This document shows positions 1 to 7,767 of a stretch of 18,305 nt of DNA, one piece after another; the stretch's first letter is position 1; each line of letters opens with the position of its first letter. Below the pieces are notes generated by a model. The model searched no databases. It had not been told where the DNA came from and was given only the letters and a program-made list of their open reading frames with translations. The stretch is from an uncultured Christensenella sp. (GTDB lineage: Bacteria > Bacillota > Clostridia > Christensenellales > Borkfalkiaceae): positions 1 to 18,305 of the forward strand of contig CAJTVA010000027.1 in the NCBI GenBank assembly GCA_910579585.1, given 5' to 3'. The position numbers and the translations under genes were made by a program.

Positions 1-44
1 ATTTTTAATCGCCGCCCCGTTCTTATGTGGGTTTTATTTTGTGT

Positions 45-100
45 TTGATTTGCGCTTGATTTGTGCGGTTGCCCCCCGTATATGCCTTAAATAACGGGGG
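45..100. other. Non-coding stretch past ftsY: short direct repeats and a GC hairpin
   Basis: I see no gene in bases 1-107. Two copies of TTGATTTG lie at 45-52 and 56-63 (period 11). A 7-bp inverted repeat, CCCCCGT at 73-79 against ACGGGGG at 94-100, could form a hairpin with a 14-base loop. It lies 8 bases beyond the ftsY stop codon in the direction of transcription, where a terminator would be expected. No run of T follows it on either strand, so it is not a typical intrinsic terminator. It may be an RNA-stabilising 3' hairpin or a weak terminator. Confidence 0.35.
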
Positions 101-107
101 TTAAGGG

Positions 108-1004
108 TTATAAAATCGCGTCGATGAAGTCCTCAGGGTCGAAAAGCTCTAAGTCTTCCATTTTTTCGCCCACGCCCGCGAACACGACGGGAATTTTCAG
201 CTCGCTGCAAAGCGAGATTACAAAGCCGCCTTTCGCGGAGCTGTCGAGCTTTGTCAGGACTATTCCGTCCAAATCGACCGCTTCGTTGAAAATCGCTGCT
301 TGCGAAATTGCGTTGTTGCCAGTGGTTGCGTCTAGTATCAAAAGCTTGTAAAAGTTTGCGTCGGGGCACTCGCGCGTGACGACGCGGGACATTTTTTTGA
401 GCTCTTCCATAAGGTGAGCTTTGACGTGGAGCCTGCCCGCCGTGTCGATAATAACAACGTCGGTGCCCTTCGATTTAGCCGACGAAAGCGCGTCGAAAAC
501 CACTGCGGACGGGTCGCTTCCTTCCTCGTGCTTGACTATTCTTACTTTCGCACGTTCAGCCCAGACGGTGAGCTGGTCTGCCGCCGCCGCGCGGAACGTA
601 TCAGCCGCCGCGACCGTCACGGACTTGCCTTCAGAAAGAAAATATTTTGCAAGCTTGCCGACCGTCGTCGTTTTGCCGACGCCGTTCACCCCGACGAGCA
701 TAATTACCGCGGGGTACTTTATTTCGGGCACCTCGGCTTCAGTCAATTTTTCTTCGAGGACGTCTTTTAAAAGGTCGGTTACGAATTCTTTATCCTTTAT
801 TTTGTCGTGTCTGGCTTCGGCGCGGATTTCGTCCACCACCTCTTCCGCAGTGGTTACGGATATGTCGGCGCCGATTAAAATTTCTTCAAGTCCGTCGTAA
901 AAATCGTCGCCAATTTTGTTTCTTGAAAACAGACCCGAAAGCGCGCTTGCAAGTCCATCGCGCGTCTTTTTCAACGCGTTTTTTAATTTAGAAAATATAC
1001 CCAT
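108..1004 (-). CDS. ftsY: Signal recognition particle receptor FtsY
   Basis: FtsY is the SRP receptor GTPase. It docks ribosome-nascent-chain/SRP complexes at the membrane by pairing with Ffh, and both hydrolyse GTP to hand the chain to SecYEG. The 298-residue product has a short basic N-terminus, an NG domain with the P-loop GVNGVGKTT at residues 105-113, DTAGR at 187-191, TKLD at 251-254, and the typical C-terminal motif GEKMEDLELFDPEDF. There is no long acidic A domain, as is common in Bacillota. I chose the ATG at 1004, which has AAGG 6 bases upstream. An open frame continues upstream to 1100, but that extension is Arg/Pro-rich, unlike FtsY, and falls in repeat-like intergenic DNA. The sequence GNNA stands where many FtsY proteins have GQNA. 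It is the last gene of the plsX-rnc-smc-ftsY run, 130 bases after smc. ffh, often nearby in Bacillota, is not in the window. Confidence 0.96.
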   Translation of the reverse strand: MGIFSKLKNALKKTRDGLASALSGLFSRNKIGDDFYDGLEEILIGADISVTTAEEVVDEIRAEARHDKIKDKEFVTDLLKDVLEEKLTEAEVPEIKYPAVIMLVGVNGVGKTTTVGKLAKYFLSEGKSVTVAAADTFRAAAADQLTVWAERAKVRIVKHEEGSDPSAVVFDALSSAKSKGTDVVIIDTAGRLHVKAHLMEELKKMSRVVTRECPDANFYKLLILDATTGNNAISQAAIFNEAVDLDGIVLTKLDSSAKGGFVISLCSELKIPVVFAGVGEKMEDLELFDPEDFIDAIL

Positions 1005-1055
1005 ATTATACCTTTTTAGAATTATCCGAAACGCAAATAAACAAGCAAGGAAAGG

Positions 1056-1113
1056 TGCGCGAGTACCCGCCGCTTTACTAAAAGGCGGCACGGAGCGCAA
1101 CGCAGTATTGCGC
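1056..1113. repeat. Structured intergenic element between smc and ftsY
   Basis: The 130 bases between smc and ftsY hold nested inverted repeats. GCCGCTTT (1069-1076) can pair with AAAGGCGGC (1081-1089). TGCGC (1056-1060) can pair with GCGCA (1095-1099) to enclose that hairpin. GCGCAA (1095-1100) can instead pair with TTGCGC (1108-1113). The last two pairings exclude each other. No T run follows, so it does not look like a simple terminator. It is GC-richer than the other intergenic DNA here and stays open in several frames, as dispersed palindromic repeats often do. It may also process or stabilise the smc-ftsY transcript. Confidence 0.45.
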
Positions 1114-1134
1114 AGCTTGGATGCGTTTCAACGG

Positions 1135-4100
1135 TTACTGTACCGTGTCGCCGCCGAGCTTTTCCGCAACCTCGGAAAGTTTGACGGAAACGACTTTCGA
1201 AACGCCCTTTTCTTCCATAGTGACGCCGAAGAGAATATCCGCGCTTTCCATTGTGGGTTTACGGTGCGTGATGACGATGAACTGCGTGTTCGTGGCGAAC
1301 TTCTTCAAATATTTTGCGTATCTTGCGACGTTAGCTTCGTCGAGCGCGGCTTCGATTTCGTCGAGGACGCAGAACGGCATAGGGCGCATTCCGATTATTG
1401 CAAACAGTATCGCGATTGCCGTAAGCGCGCGTTCGCCGCCCGACAAAAGCGAGATTTTGGAAAGCTTTTTGCCGGGGGGGCAGGCTATGATTTCCACGCC
1501 CGCGTTCAGGGGGTCGTCGCAGTCGGTATAGTCGAGTTGAAGCTCGGCTTTGCCGCCGCCGAAAAGCTCTTTAAAAGTATGCTTGAAGTTTTCGTTTATG
1601 GTGTTGAAGCCCTCGTCGAAGATTTTAAGCATCTCCGCGCGAATGTCGTCAAGCGCGGTAGTGAGGTCGTTTATCGCCTTTTCCAAATCGTCTTTATCCG
1701 TCACCATTTTTTCGTAATGGGCGGAAAGCTCGTCGTACTCTTCAACGGCGTTGTGGTTGATTGCGCCGAGCATTGTGAGCTGACGTTTGCAGTTGGAAAT
1801 CTGCGAGTTCGCCGTCGAAACGTCGTAGTCGTCAACCTTATATTTAAGGCAGCCCTCGTACGTTTCGCCGTACTCTTCTTCTATGCGCTGGCGAAGGTAT
1901 TCCAAATCGCTGTCGATTTTGGTCAGCGCCATATCGAGGTTGTGCGACTTTTCAACCAGCTTTTCGCGCTCTTCTATGCTGTCCAGCCTCTCGACGTCGG
2001 TCCTTTTTATCCGTTCGTTCAAGGTGTTTTTGGACTGCGTGACTTCGGCTATCTGGCGGCGCAAATCGTTTACGACTTTCTGCTCTTCTTCGGTCAACGC
2101 CGTCTTTTCAGCCTGAGCGTTTAAGGCTTCTATCTCTTTTTTTATTTCGGGTATTGCCGAGTTCGTCCGTTCAATCTTTTTGTGAAGCTCCTGCTTCTCG
2201 GCTTCAAGACGGGCGATATTTTCGGAAGCCGCTTTAACCGCGCTTTCGAGCGAAGCTATTTCGACGCGCAAGCCGTTCAGCCTGTCAAGCTTTTCGTCGC
2301 GCTCGGCGCGCATTTTGTTGAACTCTTCGCTCATATCGTCGATTGCGCTTGACGCCGCGTCGGTCTGCTTGGAAAGGTGGCTTTCGCCCTGCGTGGTTTC
2401 GGAATACTCGGTATCAAGCCCCGAAAGCCTTTGTTTCAGCTCCGAAACCGACTGCGCATACGCCGCGTATTCGCTTTCGGACGACGTGACGGTCTGCATT
2501 AAAAGGGTTTGCTTTTCGGTTATCGAGGCAAGCTCTAAGCGCGAGTCCTGCAATCTGTTTCTTAAAACGGTCAGCTCGTCCGAGGCGGTTTGCCTGGAAT
2601 TTTCGTACTCCGATTTCTTGCCCTCGGCGCGGAGTAAAAATTCTTTCTTTGCCGCAACGCCCTCTTCAAGCTCTTTTATCCGACGTTCGTTCGCAAGCAG
2701 GTTGCCCGCGACCTCCCTCTTCGAACCGCCCGTCATCGAACCCGAAACGGCTATCTGGTCGCCGTCCAAGGTTACGATTTTGAATGCGCGGGGATACCGC
2801 CTTGCAATCTGCGTTGCGTTCTGAATATTGTCGACGATTAAAGTATTGCCCAAAAGGTTGTGGATTACGCTTTCGAACTGTTTATCGTATTTGACTATAT
2901 CGATAGCGAAGCCGATTGCGCCCTTGTCGCGCACAGCCGCCTTTATCTGGTCGTTTTCGTATCTCGGCTTCATCGCGTCTATGGGCAGGAAAGTGACCTG
3001 ACCCGCCCGGGTGCGCTTTAAATATTCGATAAGCTCGCGCGCGTCTTCGCGGGTGCCCGTAACGACGTTCTGCATCGCGCCGCCGAAAGCCGTTTCGACG
3101 GCAACCTCGTAGTCTTTGTCGCAACTTACGATATCCGCGATAAGTCCCTTAATTTTACCCGAAAGCGCGGGGTCGGACTTAGCGTCGTTCATAAGCCTTT
3201 TTACGGAGTATATATAGCCGTCGAACCTGTCGCGAAGCGCGCGTACGGTGGTTAAGCTGTCGTTTAAACTTCTTATCTGGGCTTCGGTGTCGTAAATCTG
3301 CTTTACGAGAAGCTGCATTCTCTCTTCGCTCGCTTTAAGATTTGCTTCGGCTTCGGACAAAAGCGCGTCCTCGTTGCCCAAAAACTGTGCGACTGCGTTA
3401 CCCCGTTCGATACTGTTATCGTACTCGGCGCGCGCCTTGTCGCGGCGGTCGCGGATTTTCGCCATACGACCTTCGATTGCGCCCATACGCTCGTTGATAA
3501 GGTCTTTCTGCGCTTCCAGCGAGCCCATGTTTTTTCTCAGCTCGGAAAGGTCTTTGAACGTGTCCAATACCTTTTTGCGGTGTTGACCCGTCATATATTC
3601 GTATTCGGAAATCTTTTTAGAAAGCTCGTCGGACGCTTTTTGAAGCTCGTCGGACTGACCTTTCATCGAAGTTATTCTTTCTGTGTTCTTGCCGCTTAAA
3701 GCTTCGGTGCGCCTGACGTCGCGGTCAATCTCGTCTATTCTCTTCATCGAATAGGTGATATCGTCCTGCGCGGCGGCAAGCTTGGCTTTGACAGACTTTG
3801 CGCGCTCGGTATAAAGCTTCGCCTCGCCGCTTTTATGCTCGATACCGACCTCGTAACGGCGGATTCTGTCGTTCAAGTCCTGCAAAGTGACGTCGGCGTC
3901 GTCAAGGCTTTTTCTGCAATCGCGGTACTCGGCAAGCAACTCTTCCATACGTTTGGCTAGATACTCGATTCTCTCGTCGATGTCTTTCTTTTTGTCGCTT
4001 ATTTTCTGTTTTTCGCCCTCGGCGCTGTCGTGGCGGACTATGTAAAGGTTGGTTTCGTGCTTTCTCAGCTCAGAGTAAATTTCACGGTATTTGATTGCGT

Positions 4101-4734
4101 TTTCCGCCGCCTTTTTCAAGGGGTTAAGCTGTCTTTCGACTTCCTGCATACGCTGTGCGTGTACGAAGAGGTTGTCCTTTGCGGCGTTCAGCTTTCTTTC
4201 AGCGTCGGCTTTTCTGTCCTTGAAAACGACTATGCCCGTAGCTTCCTCGAATATCGAGCGCCTGTCCTCGGGCTTTGCGTTCATAATCTGCTCGATACGG
4301 CCCTGACCGATAATCGAATAGCCCTCTTTCGCCGCGCCTGCGCCGTGCAGAAGCCCTGTAAGGACTTTCATTCGCGAGGGTTGCTTGTTTAAAAGGTATT
4401 CGCTTTCGCCGTCGCGGTAAAGCCGCCTTGTCATTTCGACTTCGTCGCAGTCGACGTCGAAGATACGGTTTGTGTTGTCGAAAGTGAGCGTAACTTCGCA
4501 CATCGACATTTTGCGCCTTGCTTCGGTGCCGCTGAAAATGACGTCGAGCATTTGCGAGCCGCGCATCATTTTTGCCGACTGTTCGCCGAGAACCCAGCGG
4601 ATAGCGTCCGCTACGTTGGACTTGCCGCAGCCGTTCGGACCTACGATACAGGTTACGCCCTCGCCCAGATTTACTGTGGTTTTATCTGCAAAAGATTTAA
4701 ACCCCACTAACTGAATTTGTTTGAAAGTAATCAT
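1135..4734 (-). CDS. smc: Chromosome segregation protein SMC
   Basis: SMC is the ATPase subunit of the bacterial condensin-like complex with ScpA and ScpB. It loads near the origin and extrudes DNA loops to align and separate sister chromosomes. The 1199-residue length is normal for the family. The N-terminal head begins with the GFKSFADKTTV motif and has Walker A GPNGCGKSN at residues 32-40. Two long charged coiled coils flank a hinge at about 510-680, rich in Gly and Val. The C-terminal head has the signature LSGGE at 1097-1101 and Walker B CVLDEIEAALDEANV starting at 1122. The ATG at 4734 has AAGG 7-8 bases upstream, overlapping the rnc stop region. rnc ends only 9 bases before it, so the two are probably translated from one mRNA. 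All key ATPase motifs are present and I see no frameshift. Confidence 0.98.
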   Translation of the reverse strand: MITFKQIQLVGFKSFADKTTVNLGEGVTCIVGPNGCGKSNVADAIRWVLGEQSAKMMRGSQMLDVIFSGTEARRKMSMCEVTLTFDNTNRIFDVDCDEVEMTRRLYRDGESEYLLNKQPSRMKVLTGLLHGAGAAKEGYSIIGQGRIEQIMNAKPEDRRSIFEEATGIVVFKDRKADAERKLNAAKDNLFVHAQRMQEVERQLNPLKKAAENAIKYREIYSELRKHETNLYIVRHDSAEGEKQKISDKKKDIDERIEYLAKRMEELLAEYRDCRKSLDDADVTLQDLNDRIRRYEVGIEHKSGEAKLYTERAKSVKAKLAAAQDDITYSMKRIDEIDRDVRRTEALSGKNTERITSMKGQSDELQKASDELSKKISEYEYMTGQHRKKVLDTFKDLSELRKNMGSLEAQKDLINERMGAIEGRMAKIRDRRDKARAEYDNSIERGNAVAQFLGNEDALLSEAEANLKASEERMQLLVKQIYDTEAQIRSLNDSLTTVRALRDRFDGYIYSVKRLMNDAKSDPALSGKIKGLIADIVSCDKDYEVAVETAFGGAMQNVVTGTREDARELIEYLKRTRAGQVTFLPIDAMKPRYENDQIKAAVRDKGAIGFAIDIVKYDKQFESVIHNLLGNTLIVDNIQNATQIARRYPRAFKIVTLDGDQIAVSGSMTGGSKREVAGNLLANERRIKELEEGVAAKKEFLLRAEGKKSEYENSRQTASDELTVLRNRLQDSRLELASITEKQTLLMQTVTSSESEYAAYAQSVSELKQRLSGLDTEYSETTQGESHLSKQTDAASSAIDDMSEEFNKMRAERDEKLDRLNGLRVEIASLESAVKAASENIARLEAEKQELHKKIERTNSAIPEIKKEIEALNAQAEKTALTEEEQKVVNDLRRQIAEVTQSKNTLNERIKRTDVERLDSIEEREKLVEKSHNLDMALTKIDSDLEYLRQRIEEEYGETYEGCLKYKVDDYDVSTANSQISNCKRQLTMLGAINHNAVEEYDELSAHYEKMVTDKDDLEKAINDLTTALDDIRAEMLKIFDEGFNTINENFKHTFKELFGGGKAELQLDYTDCDDPLNAGVEIIACPPGKKLSKISLLSGGERALTAIAILFAIIGMRPMPFCVLDEIEAALDEANVARYAKYLKKFATNTQFIVITHRKPTMESADILFGVTMEEKGVSKVVSVKLSEVAEKLGGDTVQ

Positions 4735-4743
4735 AAAAAAACC

Positions 4744-5379
4744 TTAATTGTTTTGCGATTTAATATAGTCAAGCGCTTTTTTTGCGGCAAGCTGTTCGGC
4801 GTCTTTAACCTTTTCCGCCGTACCCTCGAAAGTAACGCCGTACAGCGTAAACTTAGCCATATGTCGGGGGCTTTGCTCCGTACCGACGTTTTCGCTTACG
4901 TAAACGGGCCGCTCTTCGCCGCGAGATTGCAACAGCTCTTGCAAGTCGCCTTTGTAGTTTTCCGCCGCCCGCGCGTTAAAGTCGAGCGTTGAAAAAACGA
5001 ACTTTTTCGCTTCGTTTAAACCGCCGTCCAGATAAATTGCGGCAACGACCGCCTCGTACGCGGACGGAACGGCTTTTTTGTTGCGCGTATCCGAAGTGCC
5101 GCGGATAAGCGCCGTATCTAACCCGAGCCGTTTCGAAACGGGGGTCAGAGCGTCGTCGGAAACAAGCGCCTTGCGCCGTTCGGTCAGTCTGCCCTCGCTT
5201 TCCGTATCGTCGAAAATCTTTTCGGAAACGATAAATTCCAAAACCGCATCGCCGAAAAATTCGAGAGTCTGGTTGTTGAAAAGGTTGTCCGCAGAAGAAA
5301 GCGTCAACGCACGCCTTAAAAGCTCTTTGTCTTTAAAGCGGTAACCGAGCTTCCCCTCCAATTGAGAAAAGTCCATCAT
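4744..5379 (-). CDS. rnc: Ribonuclease III with an altered active site
   Basis: RNase III cleaves double-stranded RNA in rRNA precursors, mRNAs and antisense duplexes. The 211-residue protein is slightly short but has both domains. The nuclease domain has the signature TLEFFGDAVLE, with E40 and D44. A double-stranded RNA-binding domain covers about 142-208 (from NYKGDLQELLQ to AAKKALDYI). Compared with Aquifex aeolicus RNase III, E40, D44, the DEG-type glutamate (E62) and E109 are kept. The metal-ligand aspartate before that last glutamate (usual D-A-F-E) is serine here (S106-A-Y-E109). The first acidic residue of the signature is Q37, and the usual ALTHSS reads ALTLSS. The start overlaps the plsX stop (ATGA). 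A second in-frame ATG follows immediately, and GGTGA lies upstream. The dimeric fold and dsRNA binding look intact. Catalysis may be reduced, or another residue may supply the metal ligand. Confidence 0.93.
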   Translation of the reverse strand: MMDFSQLEGKLGYRFKDKELLRRALTLSSADNLFNNQTLEFFGDAVLEFIVSEKIFDDTESEGRLTERRKALVSDDALTPVSKRLGLDTALIRGTSDTRNKKAVPSAYEAVVAAIYLDGGLNEAKKFVFSTLDFNARAAENYKGDLQELLQSRGEERPVYVSENVGTEQSPRHMAKFTLYGVTFEGTAEKVKDAEQLAAKKALDYIKSQNN

Positions 5380-6407
5380 TCTTCACCGGGCACGAGCGCG
5401 GAGAAATCTACGACCGCAAGCTTTTTCTCGACCTCGCCGATAAGCCCGTTGCGGTAGATAGCCGCCGCGTTGGCAATAGAAGCCGCGACAGTTGAAGCCT
5501 TGGAAGAGCCGTGTGTTTTAACGACCACCTTTTTAAGGCCCAATAAAAGCGCGCCGCCGAACTTTTCGAAGTCAAGCTGCCCTCTCATTCTTTTTATTGC
5601 TTTGCGCAAAAACAGGTATCCTATTTTCGAGGAAACGGAAGAGGAAAATTCCTTTTTCATAACCCCGAGAACCATTTTGCCGCAACCCTCGATAGATTTC
5701 AGTGCGATATTGCCTGAAAAGCCGTCCGCAACGACGACGTCGCATTCGCCCATCATAATATCCCGACCCTCGACGTTGCCTACGAAATTTATCCCCTGCA
5801 TTTTTGAAAGGCAGGCGTAAGTTTCCTGATGCATAGGGTCGCCCTTGTGCTCTTCCGTGCCGTTGGAAAGAAGCCCGACTTTCGGGTTTTTCACGCCGAA
5901 CCCTGCTTCCGCATAGGCGCAGGCGAGAATGGCGAACTGGCACAACATAACGGGCTTACACTCTGCGTTGGCGCCGCAATCGCACAATAAAGTAACTCCG
6001 CCGCGCGAATTGGGTATCGCGGGGCAGAGTGCAGGACGTTTTATTCCCCTTATTCTGCCGAGGATAAGCTGACCTCCAACTATGGTCGCGCCCGTCGACC
6101 CCGCAGTAACGAGAGCGCAGGTATCGTCCTCTTTTTTCAGCATCCAATACGCCGCCATAAGAGATGAGTCTTTGCGTTTAACCGCTTCGGTCGGACTGTC
6201 GTTCATACTTATGACGTCGGGGCAATCGACTATTTCCAGTCGGGCTTTGTCGTAGGAATACTTTTTAAGCTCGCTCTCGATTTCCGCCTTTCTGCCTGTC
6301 AGGATAAGGTAAAGTTCCTTATCTTTTTCAAGCGCCGAAACCGCGCCCAGACAGGTTGAATAAGGCGCGTCGTCGCCACCCATAGCGTCCAGAATAATTT
6401 TGACCAT
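5376..6407 (-). CDS. plsX: Phosphate acyltransferase PlsX
   Basis: PlsX converts acyl-ACP and phosphate to acyl-phosphate, the acyl donor used by PlsY in the first step of phosphatidic acid synthesis. It is a peripheral membrane enzyme. The 343-residue product has the family's DAMGGD near the N-terminus (7-12), TAGSTGA (101-107), VGLLSNGTEEHKG (from 177), NVEGRDI, VVADGFSGN (225-233) and HGSSKA near the C-terminus. The ATG at 6407 is chosen because it starts directly at the conserved MVKIILDAMGGD and has GGAG 5 bases upstream. An 18-residue upstream extension is possible but would run through the promoter region. The stop overlaps the rnc start by 4 bases. In many Bacillota acpP lies between plsX and rnc; here it does not. 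The gene probably leads its own operon from the promoter at 6435-6463. Confidence 0.97.
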   Translation of the reverse strand: MVKIILDAMGGDDAPYSTCLGAVSALEKDKELYLILTGRKAEIESELKKYSYDKARLEIVDCPDVISMNDSPTEAVKRKDSSLMAAYWMLKKEDDTCALVTAGSTGATIVGGQLILGRIRGIKRPALCPAIPNSRGGVTLLCDCGANAECKPVMLCQFAILACAYAEAGFGVKNPKVGLLSNGTEEHKGDPMHQETYACLSKMQGINFVGNVEGRDIMMGECDVVVADGFSGNIALKSIEGCGKMVLGVMKKEFSSSVSSKIGYLFLRKAIKRMRGQLDFEKFGGALLLGLKKVVVKTHGSSKASTVAASIANAAAIYRNGLIGEVEKKLAVVDFSALVPGEE

Positions 6408-6430
6408 AGTGTCTCCGAAAATAAGTTTTA

Positions 6431-6451
6431 ATTTATTGTAACACAATAAAT
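6431..6451. promoter_or_regulatory. Inverted repeat over the plsX -10 box, possible operator
   Basis: ATTTATTGT (6431-6439) and ACAATAAAT (6443-6451) form a perfect 9-bp dyad with a 3-base centre. It covers the predicted -10 box of plsX, the usual place for a repressor site. It does not resemble the TTAGTAC-type FapR operator known from Bacillus plsX promoters. It is not followed by a T run in the minus direction, so a terminator is unlikely. The regulator is unknown. Confidence 0.5.
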
Positions 6452-6463
6452 CGCAAAACACAA
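6435..6463 (-). promoter_or_regulatory. Promoter of the plsX-rnc-smc-ftsY operon
   Basis: On the minus strand TTGTGT (6463-6458) and TACAAT (6440-6435) are separated by 17 bases, a good match to a housekeeping sigma-A promoter. They lie about 30 bases upstream of the plsX ATG. The -10 box is inside the inverted repeat at 6431-6451. Confidence 0.6.
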
Positions 6464-6480
6464 CCGAATGAACGTAAAAA

Positions 6481-7767
6481 CTAGTTATCCGACGCGGCGC
6501 CCTCTTCGGGCTGTTCGGTCGGGTCTGCGGACAGCTCTTCGTAAACGATGTGCTTGACGGGCGCGTATTTGTCCTTTCGTATCAGAACCCTTTTGGTATA
6601 CCCGCCGCGCGTGACGGTGAGGTACCCTTCGCTAGTCAGCCCGTCCTTGCCCGTTTTGGCTTTATCGGGCGAGTCGCAGGTTTCCTCGGGGGCGGGAATC
6701 GAGCCCGTAACTTCCGAAGAAAGCGAGTACTTCGCACCGCTTCCCAGCCCGTAAATACTGAACGACACCTTGCCGCCGACCGTAGCCGCGCGGATAAATA
6801 CGGGAGATGAGAACGGGTTTTTGATTTTCAGGTCGAAATAAGTTCCGCTGACCATAGCGTCGCGCGAGGGAGGAACGTACCCTACCGCAAGCGAGTGCGG
6901 GTGATACTCTACGATTTCCAGCCCCGACAACAGCGCCGCGTTATAAAGCGTGGTGCTGACCTGACACACTCCCCCGCCGACGCCCTCTATAAACTCGCCT
7001 TTTTCGATTATTTTTGCGGGTAAAAAGCCCCTTTCTTTTACCCTAGGCCCCACAATATCATTGAACGAAAGGGTTTTTCCGCTCTCTAATACGGCGCCGT
7101 TAAGCTTATTGGAAGCAAGGCGGATATTGCTGGTTCTTGTGATATTAGACGAATCGAACCGAGTGGTAAAAGTGCATAAAAGCGCGGTTGATTTTTTAAC
7201 TTCCTTTAAGCTTTTCTGCCGTTTTACCGTTTTAAAGCTCAAAGTTACGGGCTCGAACCCGCCATTTAAAGAAGATTTTATATCATCTATAAGTTTTTTC
7301 TCGTCCACGACCTTCCCGTCGCTGCCCTCGAAATAAGTAAACGGCTCCGAAACCGAAGAAAATTTATAGTGCGGCTCGACTACGGAAAGGCTTTCGTTGC
7401 GGCATATATTGGGGGCAATCGAATTTAAACCGCACAAATAAAAGCTTGTTTCGCTTTCGAGTTTATCCCCCTTTTTCGCGTTTTTAAGTAATTCGTACAC
7501 ATTGTCTTTATAGTAAATTTCGGGGTAAGTAAAGGTATACGTTTTCTCTTCCCCTATGATTTCAAGCTTCTTTTCTTTCAGGCTTTCCTCCACGCTTCTC
7601 CGCACGAGCGCCGCGGCTTGCGAGCGCGGCATTCCGCCCACGGCGATTCCGTTCACCTCCACCCCCTTGGGCACCGTCGCCGTAAACGCGCACAACAAAA
7701 AAATTATGCCCGCTGATAAGGCGAGCATACATATTGCAAGGTTAAGTTTTAATATCCGTTTAGTCAA
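6481..7767 (-). CDS. VanW-family (YoaR-like) cell-envelope protein
   Basis: The 428-residue protein has one N-terminal hydrophobic segment (about 9-31), so it is probably anchored in the membrane with the rest outside. Residues 35-200 fit the peptidoglycan-binding-like region found in YoaR/VanW proteins. The VanW domain spans about 203-337 and carries the hallmark FNDIVGPR, GGGVCQVSTTLYNA (264-277) and the HPHSLAVGYVPPSRDAMV segment. After about 378 there is a short beta-rich tail (EGYLTVTRGGYTKRVLIRKD), then an acidic end. The family is linked to glycopeptide-resistance clusters and to the cell wall, but its biochemical role is unknown, and nothing here suggests vancomycin resistance. The start is TTG at 7767, supported by AGAGG 8 bases upstream and an 8-base overlap with the end of the PHP gene. 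The next ATG, at codon 14, would cut into the membrane segment. It is the last gene of the recF operon. Confidence 0.9.
   Translation of the reverse strand: MTKRILKLNLAICMLALSAGIIFLLCAFTATVPKGVEVNGIAVGGMPRSQAAALVRRSVEESLKEKKLEIIGEEKTYTFTYPEIYYKDNVYELLKNAKKGDKLESETSFYLCGLNSIAPNICRNESLSVVEPHYKFSSVSEPFTYFEGSDGKVVDEKKLIDDIKSSLNGGFEPVTLSFKTVKRQKSLKEVKKSTALLCTFTTRFDSSNITRTSNIRLASNKLNGAVLESGKTLSFNDIVGPRVKERGFLPAKIIEKGEFIEGVGGGVCQVSTTLYNAALLSGLEIVEYHPHSLAVGYVPPSRDAMVSGTYFDLKIKNPFSSPVFIRAATVGGKVSFSIYGLGSGAKYSLSSEVTGSIPAPEETCDSPDKAKTGKDGLTSEGYLTVTRGGYTKRVLIRKDKYAPVKHIVYEELSADPTEQPEEGAASDN

Noticed and set aside
1005..1010. TATAAT just before the ftsY start as a promoter
   Set aside because: On the minus strand it is the spacer between the AAGG ribosome site and the ATG, and no -35 box is found at a suitable distance.
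1005..1100. Extended N-terminus of FtsY (32 residues)
   Set aside because: The extension lies in repeat-like intergenic DNA, is Arg/Pro-rich and unlike FtsY, and the ATG at 1004 has a proper ribosome site.
916..2124. A 402-codon open frame on the plus strand opposite smc
   Set aside because: It is antisense to the intact smc C-terminal part, has no ribosome site, and its composition (many Phe, Val and Arg) is what a reverse read of this gene gives.
6481..7767. Glycopeptide resistance determinant from the VanW match
   Set aside because: VanW-domain proteins of this YoaR type are common housekeeping genes in Clostridia, and no vanH, vanA/B, vanX or VanRS genes are near.
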